Source: Deltaproteobacteria bacterium GWA2_55_10
GTDB taxonomy: Bacteria; Desulfobacterota; GWC2-55-46
Assembly (NCBI GenBank): GCA_001797415.1
Contig: MGPL01000026.1
Location: 4,836 to 12,703 of the forward strand
Direction: 5' to 3'
Length of the DNA: 7,868 bases
In this document: positions 1-6,496 of the stretch, piece after piece
Position numbering within the stretch: position 1 is the stretch's first letter
Layout: every line of letters begins with the position of its first letter
Notes under the pieces: generated by a model
The model's input: only the letters and a program-made list of their open reading frames with translations
Told to the model about the DNA's origin: nothing
Databases searched by the model: none
Made by a program: the position numbers and the translations under genes

Positions 1-187
1 TCCGCGCCGATGAGAGCCCTTCTTTTGTGCACTTTACGCGCAGAAGCCTCGAGTCCCCGGGGAGAGTCACGCCCTCTGCGGACTGGTCGACGACCACGAC
101 CTCGTAATTGCCCTTCTGGGAAAGTATGGAGGCGATGCAGGCGCCGAGCTCAGGCCTCCCTATGGTGCAGATTATGAAACTTATCAT
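1..187 (-). CDS. GT2-family glycosyltransferase, N-terminal part (runs off the left edge)
   Basis: Reading the minus strand from an ATG at 187 gives 62 open codons to the window edge with no stop. The protein begins MISFIICTIGRPELGACIAS, the usual first beta strand and loop of a GT-A fold family 2 glycosyltransferase (SFIICTIGRPEL in place of the common SVIIPTYNRPE). Next comes a QKGNYEVVVVDQS segment (residues 24-36), matching the second strand and the nucleotide-binding VVDxS motif. The DxD motif and the rest of the catalytic domain lie beyond the edge. The start is supported by TGAGGT at 197-192, four bases before the ATG and overlapping the stop of the preceding methyltransferase gene. 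The 7-base gap to that gene indicates the same transcript. The family is known to transfer sugars from nucleotide-sugar donors in the cytoplasm; the substrate here is unknown. The CTIGRPEL variant is often seen in rhamnosyl- or galactofuranosyl-type GT2 proteins, but that is not evidence enough to name one. Confidence 0.85.
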   Translation of the reverse strand, partial: MISFIICTIGRPELGACIASILSQKGNYEVVVVDQSAEGVTLPGDSRLLRVKCTKEGLSSAR

Positions 188-191
188 CTTG

Positions 192-197
192 ACCTCA
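192..197 (-). promoter_or_regulatory. Shine-Dalgarno site for the left-edge GT2 gene
   Basis: TGAGGT on the minus strand overlaps the methyltransferase stop codon (TGA, 197-195) and ends four bases before the ATG at 187. This is the only non-overlapping junction in the window, and the site bridges it. Confidence 0.65.
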
Positions 198-1052
198 TAT
201 TTTTGGAGGGACCCTTACGGGCTCTCCCTTGGAAGCGACCGCGACAAGAGTAGCACCGCCGTTTTCAACAAGCGTCGCAAGCAGGCCGCAGAGCCTTGAT
301 GCGGCTTTCCTCATAAAATGCGCCGGACCGCAACCGGGGCTGAACGTATAACATCTGTCGACGGCAAAGCCCGAATCCAGCAGCAGCTTTTTGATGCGCG
401 CAGGCCCGTACAACGATATGTGCCCATAGAGCCCTTTTTCCATGTTCATGCGTCCGTCTCCCCACCACGCGCCTTCGCCTTTTCCAGCCAGGAATCTCAG
501 CCTGTTGCCCAGGCTCAAGAGGTTTGGCGTCGTGAGTATCAGTATTCCGTCAGGCACAAGCGCGTCACTTATACCCGAGAGGGCGCGAAGAAAGACCGAA
601 TGGTCGAGGTGCTCCGCAATCTCGGTGAAGAGCACGACATCAAACGGCCCGCAATGACCGAGTGCGCCGGGTATGGCAAGGTCGGTCAGCTTAAGACGGA
701 TGCCGAGCCTCTCTATTGATTCGATATGACGCATATCCTTGAGATACGGGCTCTGAGGGCTCTCGATGGCATGCCAATTGACTTCGATTCCCATATCTCT
801 GAGGGCCGGTAAAATGGAGAAGTCCTGGTGTCCGGCGGAAAGGCCGGATGCGTTTAGCACATCGATCTCCCTGCCCTTTCCCTTGGCGTGCATGACAATG
901 TGAGAGAGCGTATGCGCGTGCCTTAGTGAATTGACCCTGGCCCAGGCCCATGCGTCGCTCTCCGTCAGGCCTGCCGAGGTCCGGTCTGCCATGAAGCATG
1001 CAGCCTCAAGCCCTTTCTTCATGCTGCCCGGCTTTTGCCGCATGCTCTTCAC
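195..1052 (-). CDS. Class I SAM-dependent methyltransferase with divergent motif I
   Basis: The 285-residue protein has the order of a Rossmann-fold methyltransferase. An N-terminal helical cap (about 1-60) precedes strand 1 with IDVLNASGLSAGH (63-75). GPFDVVLFTEIAEHLDH (135-151) corresponds to motif IV and the following helix. LVPDGILILTTPN (165-177) is motif V/VI, and GHISLYGPARIKKLLLDSGF (210-229) is the helix common in Methyltransf_23-type proteins. The family transfers methyl groups from SAM; within a glycan locus a sugar O-methyl or chain-capping role is inferred, not shown. The usual D-x-G-x-G of motif I is replaced by N-A-S-G, so SAM binding may be altered. The start taken is GTG at 1052, overlapping the previous gene's TGA as GTGA (1052-1049). 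An ATG at 1043 with GGTGA five bases upstream is an equally credible start and would remove three residues. It is a cytosolic protein with no signal peptide or membrane segment. Confidence 0.82.
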   Translation of the reverse strand: MKSMRQKPGSMKKGLEAACFMADRTSAGLTESDAWAWARVNSLRHAHTLSHIVMHAKGKGREIDVLNASGLSAGHQDFSILPALRDMGIEVNWHAIESPQSPYLKDMRHIESIERLGIRLKLTDLAIPGALGHCGPFDVVLFTEIAEHLDHSVFLRALSGISDALVPDGILILTTPNLLSLGNRLRFLAGKGEGAWWGDGRMNMEKGLYGHISLYGPARIKKLLLDSGFAVDRCYTFSPGCGPAHFMRKAASRLCGLLATLVENGGATLVAVASKGEPVRVPPKI

Positions 1053-1993
1053 CGATCACCCCTGAGCGCCTTTGCGAGGTTACGGACAGACGAAACGCTC
1101 GGCATATTTGCCGCGGACAACATGTATTCGCGGAGCGCCTCGCCCTTCCTGTTGTTCAGGAGCATGCACCTTGCCCTGTCGGCATGCACGCGCCCCATTA
1201 TGCGCCGCCTGGCAAGGGGCCCCGCGAGCTCAGCCTCAAGCTCGCCATATATTTCAGCAGACCACGCGCGGTCGCCTCTTATCCTTCTCTGGTGCGCCCT
1301 CCTCGCGATCATGGCCGAGAGCTGCTGTTCGCCTGCCCGTGAAAACGAAATAGAGCCGTCAGCGAGCCTGCTGGAATACAGCGGCTCGTCTATATTATCG
1401 ACCTCGTAATTTTCACTCAGCCTCAGGAACAGGTCATAATCCTGCGCGTACCTGAACTCCTCTCTATATCCCCCTGCTGATTCAACCGCGTCGCGCCTCA
1501 TAAGGACAGAGCCGTGGATGAACTGGTTGTTTTTCGGCAGGCGGGCTTTAAGCCTCTCGCCTGTATTCACATTCAGCGCCTTTACGCTTTTACCCGCGCT
1601 GTCCATGAGCAGCGCGCCGGTGCCCAGCAATGCGAGTCCAGGGTCGGGAAACATGCTCTCCATCTGCCTGCGGATACGGTCGGGGTGCGAGCAGTCGTCC
1701 GCGTCATGCCGCGCTATGAAATGCCCCCGGCTCAAATCGAGGCCTTTGTTCAGGGATTTCGTAAGGCCCTTGTTGGCGCTGTTCCTGAAGACCCTTACCC
1801 GCGGGTCAGAGCGCCAGTACGACTCGAGCAGCGCCGGTGTCGCATCGGTCGAATGGTCGTCTATTATGATGAGCTCAAGGGCCCGGTAGCTCTGGCCGAG
1901 TATCGATTCGACGGCCTCTGACAAATATCCGGCCCCGTTGTAGACGGACAAGATGACGCTAACAAGCGGCAGTCCTCTCCTTTTTTCATACAT
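1049..1993 (-). CDS. GT2-family glycosyltransferase with C-terminal helical extension
   Basis: The protein has 314 residues from the ATG at 1993. An upstream in-frame ATG at 2029 would add 12 residues and a 44-base overlap, but the start at 1993 follows a perfect AGGAGGTGA by five bases and is clearly preferred. The GT-A domain shows VSVILSVYNG (11-20), IIIDDHSTD (42-50), the metal-binding HDADD (96-100, DxD type), HGSVLMRRD (160-168) and AQDYDLFLRL (183-192), in the expected order for an inverting GT2 enzyme. This places it as a cytoplasmic enzyme using a nucleotide-sugar donor. After about residue 225 there is an Arg/Ala-rich helical tail of roughly 90 residues, ending with a TPR-like segment (DRARCMLLNNRKGEALREY, 272-290). 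No transmembrane helix is evident. It overlaps the end of the polymerase gene by 8 bases, and its own stop overlaps the next gene's GTG. The donor and acceptor cannot be deduced. Confidence 0.93.
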   Translation of the reverse strand: MYEKRRGLPLVSVILSVYNGAGYLSEAVESILGQSYRALELIIIDDHSTDATPALLESYWRSDPRVRVFRNSANKGLTKSLNKGLDLSRGHFIARHDADDCSHPDRIRRQMESMFPDPGLALLGTGALLMDSAGKSVKALNVNTGERLKARLPKNNQFIHGSVLMRRDAVESAGGYREEFRYAQDYDLFLRLSENYEVDNIDEPLYSSRLADGSISFSRAGEQQLSAMIARRAHQRRIRGDRAWSAEIYGELEAELAGPLARRRIMGRVHADRARCMLLNNRKGEALREYMLSAANMPSVSSVRNLAKALRGDR

Positions 1994-3395
1994 TCTGTTC
2001 ACCTCCTGTTGCGCGGCCCCATTGGGCAAAGAGGCAAAGGAGCGTCCAGCTCGCCGCCTCGTTCGTAAAAATACTCGCGTTGTGGAAAAAACCCTGGATA
2101 AGAACCGCTATTAGAGAAAGGCCGACAGCGGCCGCGTATCCGTCTGCCATCAATGCGGGTACCCGGGCCAGTATGCGCCAGAACACGGCGAGAACGATGA
2201 TCAGGCCTGCCCAGCCGAGCTTGAGGCCGACGGCGATATAGCTGTTGTGCACTGCCTGTTCCTCTCCTCCGAAGTCCGAAAAGTCCGCGCCGTATGAAGA
2301 TGATATCTCCTGCCATCGTGTGCCGGAGCCGAGCCCAAGCGGATTGTCCGCGACCGCCTTCAGCGCGGCCGCCTGCCACCCGAGCCTTGAAGATACGTCC
2401 TTCTCGGAATCCAGCCTGCTCTTGAGCGTCCTGGCTTCCCCGATCTGCGGCGCCAGGTCAGGGATCGATGCCGCCAAATGCATGAACGGGGCCGACATGA
2501 GAAGTAAGAGGAGAGCTATGATAAGCTTCTTCGGCCTTGTGACCATCAAGAGAGCCAGCGGCGCAAGCACCGCCGGTATCGTCGAACGCTGGGCAGTGAG
2601 GAAGAGCGCGATAATGACGACCGGGACGGCAATGCCCCAGACCATTTTCCAGAACAACCCTTTTTCCGCCCTGAAGAGCATGATCGAAAGCACGGGCCCC
2701 GCGGCCATCTGGTAGCCCATTATATGCTGGTTGAAGGTAAAGCCGGCCGGCATGGCCATGGCAAAAAGCGTGAGCGGCCTCTCGACGTCAATATTGTTTG
2801 CGTAGATAAACGACCTTATCGACGTGAACGGCTCGCCAAAGACGATACTCAACAGGAACCAGGCGGCAGAGGCAAAGAGGACGATGCCCACAAACCTTGT
2901 CGCAAGGACAAGCCTTTCTCTTCTATTTATGAAGGCGGCCGTAAGCGCAAGGAGCAGGATGGCCTCAAGCGGCTCGACCATTCCCATTACATTGAATTTG
3001 ACGGCTGACGTTCCGGCAAAGATGCCCCAATAGAGGAGAAGGGGCCGGCTTACGCCGCTCAAAGACAGGCTGCCGAGGCAGCCAGCCGCATAGGCTGCCA
3101 AAAGGAGGGCGGCCATGATGAAATACTTGGGAGAGACCGGTTGAGACCCGAGCTTGGGTATGCTCGCGATGAATACGAATATAAGCAGCATTGAACCGGC
3201 GAACCCGGCGCGCTCTATCAAGGGCTTCCTGATGGATACATCATCAATGGACGCAACGGAATAGAGGGCTGCCGCGAAGAGCAGTGCAAAGACAGCTCCT
3301 CTCAAGCTCATCCCGGTAAGGACGAACGCCATTGAAAGTCCAAGCAGCACAGGTAAGAGGGCGATGACCGGCTTTTCCATTTGAACTCTCGTCAT
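1986..3395 (-). CDS. O-antigen ligase/polymerase family membrane protein (Wzy/WaaL-like)
   Basis: The 469-residue protein is very hydrophobic, with about 12 predicted membrane segments judged by eye (near 10-28, 32-48, 66-80, 92-108, 117-135, 143-156, 166-186, 229-241, 250-267, 271-287, 289-307, 393-409, 420-440 and 448-460, not all certain). A hydrophilic loop (about 308-385) carries SRLGWQAAALKAVADNPLG (336-354), then GLGSGT, and VHNSYIAVGLKLG (382-394). These are the NPLGxGxG and HNxYI signatures of the O-antigen ligase/polymerase superfamily (Wzy_C type), where the large periplasmic loop takes part in catalysis. AQRST (268-272) sits where family members carry SRG-like residues. Family knowledge gives two options: polymerising undecaprenyl-linked repeat units (Wzy) or ligating glycan to lipid A or protein (WaaL and relatives). 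The sequence alone does not separate them. The setting among many glycosyltransferases mildly favours Wzy. The ATG at 3395 overlaps the upstream TGA (ATGA), with GGAGG seven bases ahead. Confidence 0.9.
   Translation of the reverse strand: MTRVQMEKPVIALLPVLLGLSMAFVLTGMSLRGAVFALLFAAALYSVASIDDVSIRKPLIERAGFAGSMLLIFVFIASIPKLGSQPVSPKYFIMAALLLAAYAAGCLGSLSLSGVSRPLLLYWGIFAGTSAVKFNVMGMVEPLEAILLLALTAAFINRRERLVLATRFVGIVLFASAAWFLLSIVFGEPFTSIRSFIYANNIDVERPLTLFAMAMPAGFTFNQHIMGYQMAAGPVLSIMLFRAEKGLFWKMVWGIAVPVVIIALFLTAQRSTIPAVLAPLALLMVTRPKKLIIALLLLLMSAPFMHLAASIPDLAPQIGEARTLKSRLDSEKDVSSRLGWQAAALKAVADNPLGLGSGTRWQEISSSYGADFSDFGGEEQAVHNSYIAVGLKLGWAGLIIVLAVFWRILARVPALMADGYAAAVGLSLIAVLIQGFFHNASIFTNEAASWTLLCLFAQWGRATGGEQNV
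1999..2007 (-). promoter_or_regulatory. Full-consensus Shine-Dalgarno site for the GT2 gene
   Basis: The minus strand reads AGGAGGTGA here, fully complementary to the 16S rRNA 3' tail, five bases before the ATG at 1993. It lies inside the last codons of the polymerase gene and settles the GT2 start at 1993 rather than the ATG at 2029. Confidence 0.88.
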
Positions 3396-4549
3396 GCCGC
3401 CGCCTCCAGATGCCTTCCCGCAAGCTCTTCGATAATACAGGCCTCCTCCCTGACATAACCGGCCAGTGAAAACCCGGATGCAGTCCGGACAGCTTCTCTT
3501 CCGATCTTTCGGGTATCGGATCTCGCTGCCCGCCTCAATGCATCGGCTATTTTGATATGGCCGGTGCCTGCCGCCAGAAAACCGTTCTCTCCGTCCCTTA
3601 TTATCTCGTTTATGCCTTCGACATCGGTTCCTATGCAGACCAGCCCGCAGGCCATTGCCTCGATCAGCGCCTTGGGCATGCCTTCCCTTACCGAGGGGAG
3701 CGCAAAGAACCTGTACCTGTTCAGGACCGGAGGCAGTTCTTCATTGGATATGCTTCCCATGAACCGGACAGAAGCAGCCGCCGCCTTTGATATTCCGATG
3801 AGCCTTTCCTTTTCAGGACCCTCACCGTAGATATCGAGATCCAGGCCGCAAAAAGGCAAGGCCCTTATGAGACTCTCAAGGTTCTTCTCAGCCGAGAGCC
3901 TTCCGACATAGACCGCCCCTGGTCCCTTGCTCCCGGTGGATAAGGGCCTGAACCTCTCCAGGTCTACGAAGGTACGTATGACCTTTATCTTCCCGGCGCT
4001 GGTCCTGTATTTCCGTTCAAGATAGCCCATTTCATGAATGCTCGTAATGACTGCCCCGTCCGCCAGGGCGTACGCGGCCCGTTCGACCAGAGCATACGCG
4101 GTGTTCCTCAGGCGCTTTCCCCCATTGAGGTCTTTTTCAAGTTTTGTAAGGGCGTAGCCGGCCCTGAGAAGCAACGGTTTTTTCCAGAGGAGCTTTGAGA
4201 CGAAAGCGGCCTGGCTGCCGTCGATCTGGTTTGTCTTCATGATGTCTGCCGTCTTAAGCGCCCTCGAATGCATGAACGGCATACAAAAGGAATAGAGCCA
4301 GTGCCACGGCGGGCTATCGCCGAATATTCGCGGCATCTCGACTATCTCAATGCCGGGGTGAAGTCTTCCGGCCGATTTGAGTTCTTCCCCGAGCCGGCAG
4401 TCGCCGTGGCCGTAAGTGAGCCAGAAGACCTTGCTCAAGATGCCCCTGTCGAGGTATGCCTCGTAGAGGAGCTTCTCCCTTGCAAGAAGGCCTGACCTGT
4501 ACCAGAAGCCGAGAGAGACGCCGCGCGTGAAGAAAAGGGCCATTACCAT
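3392..4549 (-). CDS. GT4-family (GT-B fold) glycosyltransferase
   Basis: The 385-residue protein has typical family 4 length and architecture. The N-terminal acceptor domain occupies about residues 1-205. The C-terminal donor domain carries VYVGRLSAEKNLESLIRAL (213-231), DIYGEGPEKERL (239-250), and SVREGMPKALIEAMACG (286-302) with the E-x7-E pair Glu289/Glu297. TDVEGINEIIRDGENGFL (308-325) forms the conserved donor-site end. IRTFVDLERF (191-200) is the usual interdomain link. These are hallmarks of retaining GT4 enzymes that use NDP-sugars on the inner membrane face. A somewhat hydrophobic aromatic stretch (PPWHWLYSFCMPFMH, 80-94) may help membrane association. The ATG at 4549 has GAGGG seven bases upstream and overlaps the previous gene by 7 bases. 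A second ATG two codons later forms TAATG with the upstream stop and is a possible alternative. Sugar specificity is unknown. Confidence 0.94.
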   Translation of the reverse strand: MVMALFFTRGVSLGFWYRSGLLAREKLLYEAYLDRGILSKVFWLTYGHGDCRLGEELKSAGRLHPGIEIVEMPRIFGDSPPWHWLYSFCMPFMHSRALKTADIMKTNQIDGSQAAFVSKLLWKKPLLLRAGYALTKLEKDLNGGKRLRNTAYALVERAAYALADGAVITSIHEMGYLERKYRTSAGKIKVIRTFVDLERFRPLSTGSKGPGAVYVGRLSAEKNLESLIRALPFCGLDLDIYGEGPEKERLIGISKAAAASVRFMGSISNEELPPVLNRYRFFALPSVREGMPKALIEAMACGLVCIGTDVEGINEIIRDGENGFLAAGTGHIKIADALRRAARSDTRKIGREAVRTASGFSLAGYVREEACIIEELAGRHLEAAA

Positions 4550-5568
4550 GCAGGCGCCCTCTTAACCGGGAATCTCGCGGAAGCCTTCGACATGAGCACC
4601 GCCTTCCTTATCTTCAGGAACCCGCTCAGGCCGAGCCTCTTGGGCGCATATCTGCCCTCGACAGAAAGCCTGAAGACCCGTTTCGCAAGCTCGTAGTATC
4701 TTGCCCCGACCTCGCCAATGTCCGGCAGGTCCATGCCATCCACGTACCTGCCGTAATCCGAGAGGATCCTGTCAATCAGGCCCGGTATCTCCCCGGGCGA
4801 GATGAACAGCTCTCCGCCTCTGCCCACGACTTCAGGGTTGCTGCTGCCGTTGAAGGCTATGCACGGCACCCCGCAATGAAGCGCTTCCAGAAGAAGGTTG
4901 GAGCAAGCCTCTTTTTCAGAGGCGAAGATGAGAATGTCGCTCTTCTTAAGCTCATCCGCAAGCTCATGAGGCGCGAGCGGCGGCATCTGCCGGATGTTTT
5001 TGAAGCTCACGGGCGAGTTCCCGATGAAGACCATCTCATACTTATTGAAGTCCAGGCGCTCGTCCAGCCATGCGTATGTATCAAAGCCCTTCCTGGGATT
5101 GGCGGACCAGCTCGCCGCGATGAGCCGTGGACGGCTGCCCGGGGCCTTTCCCGATGACGGCTTCCTGAAGACATCGGGGTCCGGCGCGTTCATTATCACC
5201 TCTTCGAACGCGTTCTGGCCGAAGCCCATCAACTTGTTCTCGAGCCGCGACCACCTCGATTGGAAGACCGTGGCGTCCGCTATAAGCCTGTTCGCAAGGG
5301 ATGTCAGCGAATCCCTGGTATCGGCTTCGTTATTGTAGGCGCGCGCCGGGCCGTCGACGCGCCCTATGAATATCTTTGAGGGATAGCGCCTCTTGGCCTC
5401 AGCGGCCCCGATCAGCTCCTGGTGGCTGTTAATGATGTAGACGTCAGCGGCGTCGGCATCGGCATATACGCCCTTTTTTATGAAATACCGCCTCAGGGCG
5501 GACATGAACTGGTTTCCTCCGCCCCACGGGCCTTCTCGGAAGCTGAACAGGAAGTGTATCTTAGGCAT
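4543..5568 (-). CDS. GT-B fold glycosyltransferase (GT4-like, GGGNQF subgroup)
   Basis: This is a 341-residue protein. Its N-terminus carries FSFREGPWGGGNQFMSALRR (8-27), a glycine-rich loop after strand 1 as in GT-B enzymes that bind the acceptor there. Further motifs are GRVDGPARAYNN (69-80) and FQSRWSRLE (102-110), the latter the common 'FQS.w' segment. The donor domain has AASWSANPRKGFDTYAWLDE (151-170), then EKEACSNLLLEALHCGVPCI (218-237) with the E-x7-E pair Glu220/Glu228, and NGSSNPEVVGRGGELF (240-255). The Ser-rich SWSxNxRKGFD motif replaces the usual GR-x-x-x-KG loop. The C-terminal 40 residues are basic (KIRKAVLMSKASARFPVKR) and could touch anionic membrane lipids. The ATG at 5568 follows GAGGAG and overlaps the GT9 gene's stop by 8 bases. 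It is most likely a cytoplasmic enzyme of repeat-unit assembly; donor and acceptor are not deducible. It is clearly diverged from the neighbouring GT4, so a recent tandem duplication is unlikely. Confidence 0.88.
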   Translation of the reverse strand: MPKIHFLFSFREGPWGGGNQFMSALRRYFIKKGVYADADAADVYIINSHQELIGAAEAKRRYPSKIFIGRVDGPARAYNNEADTRDSLTSLANRLIADATVFQSRWSRLENKLMGFGQNAFEEVIMNAPDPDVFRKPSSGKAPGSRPRLIAASWSANPRKGFDTYAWLDERLDFNKYEMVFIGNSPVSFKNIRQMPPLAPHELADELKKSDILIFASEKEACSNLLLEALHCGVPCIAFNGSSNPEVVGRGGELFISPGEIPGLIDRILSDYGRYVDGMDLPDIGEVGARYYELAKRVFRLSVEGRYAPKRLGLSGFLKIRKAVLMSKASARFPVKRAPAW

Positions 5569-6496
5569 CTCTTCTCTCCTCGATACCCGGCCCGGTCTCG
5601 ATCATGCGGACGCATGCCTGGAGCGCCTCGTCCACGGATATCCTCAGCATGCATTCCAGCTTTCTCGGGCACGGCCCCTTCAGGCCGCATCCCGCGCACG
5701 CTATCTCCGTATACAGGTTTATGTTCGAAGGATAGGCCATAAGCTCCTTAGGGATCATCGAGCTCATAAGCACCACGCTCCTGGTCCCGACCGCCGCGGC
5801 CAGATGGGCCAGCCCGCCCTCATGGGTAACAAGGCCGAGCGAGTTCCTGATAATGTGCGCCGCCTCGCGGAATGTCGTCATCCCGGAGATATCGACAACG
5901 CCTTCAAGCGGCTCGCAGGCCTCAGAGCCGATCCTTACCACCCTGATACCTGACGGCGCGAGCCGACAGACGAGCGCTGCAGCGAGAGAGCGCCACCTTT
6001 CGCAGGGCCATTCCTTGTTCTGCGTAAAGCCCTTCTTGGAACAAGGCTCGATGCATATATACGCCCGCCTCTCCACCCTCTTCTCCTCAAGCACGATGGA
6101 CGCGCGCTCTATCTCGGCTTCAGTAAGCGTGATCCTCGGCATAAGCACCGGGTCATCAATGCCGTGAGCCGCGCAGGCAAGCTTTATGGCATGCGCCCCT
6201 TTTCTGTATACCATCCTGTCAGGCAGGTCTTTTTCCCAGTAAAGGCACCTGGGGTCGTCCATGTCTACCTCGACGACTTCGTTCCCGTAGAACCTTCCGA
6301 TTACGGCCCATCTCTTCCTGTGGACGGCAGCCGCTATATCGCGGTTGTTGTTGAAAATCACGTGCTCAGGAAGCGGCCTCCCGAGGAACTCGCTTCCGAG
6401 AGAGCCGTTGTAGACCAGGGCGATCCTCTTCTCAGGCGAGCGCATCCTCAGATTCCTTGCGAGGCCTGTCCAAATGAGAGCGCCGCCGAAGCCCAT
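5561..6496 (-). CDS. GT9-family glycosyltransferase (ADP-heptose:LPS heptosyltransferase-like)
   Basis: The 311-residue protein is recognised by its C-terminal half: EPCSKKGFTQNKEWPCERWR (150-169), the donor-domain entry with the N-K-x-WP pattern; DISGMTTFREAAHIIRNS (202-219); THEGGLAHLAAAVGT (224-238), equivalent to the NDSGPMHLAAAxGT motif; and a cysteine group, Cys267, Cys270, Cys276 and Cys282, seen in many GT9 proteins. The family transfers heptose or other sugars in LPS or related glycans. The N-terminus is odd. The protein starts at MGFGGALIWTGLARNL, already inside the glycine loop, so the normal first beta strand is absent. Ala6 sits where WaaC-type enzymes have the GD aspartate proposed as the catalytic base. 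The ATG at 6496 directly follows the methyltransferase TAG and is in the same frame, with GGGAGGG eight bases upstream. Heptose specificity is not established; other GT9 proteins use different sugars. Confidence 0.9.
   Translation of the reverse strand: MGFGGALIWTGLARNLRMRSPEKRIALVYNGSLGSEFLGRPLPEHVIFNNNRDIAAAVHRKRWAVIGRFYGNEVVEVDMDDPRCLYWEKDLPDRMVYRKGAHAIKLACAAHGIDDPVLMPRITLTEAEIERASIVLEEKRVERRAYICIEPCSKKGFTQNKEWPCERWRSLAAALVCRLAPSGIRVVRIGSEACEPLEGVVDISGMTTFREAAHIIRNSLGLVTHEGGLAHLAAAVGTRSVVLMSSMIPKELMAYPSNINLYTEIACAGCGLKGPCPRKLECMLRISVDEALQACVRMIETGPGIEERRDA

Noticed and set aside
188..194. Possible terminator or promoter in the only intergenic gap
   Set aside because: Seven bases are too few for either; the sequence only links a stop codon to a ribosome site and start.
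318..719. 133-codon plus-strand frame opposite the second methyltransferase
   Set aside because: The methyltransferase on the minus strand has ordered motifs and coupled junctions; the plus frame has none.
998..1409. Overlapping plus-strand frames of 114 and 124 codons opposite the GT2 tail
   Set aside because: They compete with each other in different frames, are low-complexity Ala/Pro/Ser-rich and have no convincing start context.
1994..2029. Upstream in-frame ATG at 2029 as the GT2 start
   Set aside because: It would force a 44-base overlap and ignore the perfect Shine-Dalgarno five bases before the ATG at 1993; the added residues MPNGAAQQEVNR match no GT2 feature.
2245..2715. 156-codon open frame on the plus strand opposite the polymerase gene
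   Set aside because: It is antisense to a clear membrane-protein gene, has no recognisable motif, and is expected from the codon bias of the real gene.
3392..5568. Tandem duplication of the two adjacent GT4-like genes
   Set aside because: Their N-terminal loops, donor motifs and lengths differ widely (341 versus 385 residues), so they look like separately acquired or anciently diverged enzymes.
5480..5953. 157-codon open frame on the plus strand opposite the GT4/GT9 junction
   Set aside because: It runs antisense across two well-supported genes, is rich in Arg/His/Pro as shadow frames are, and shows no family motif.
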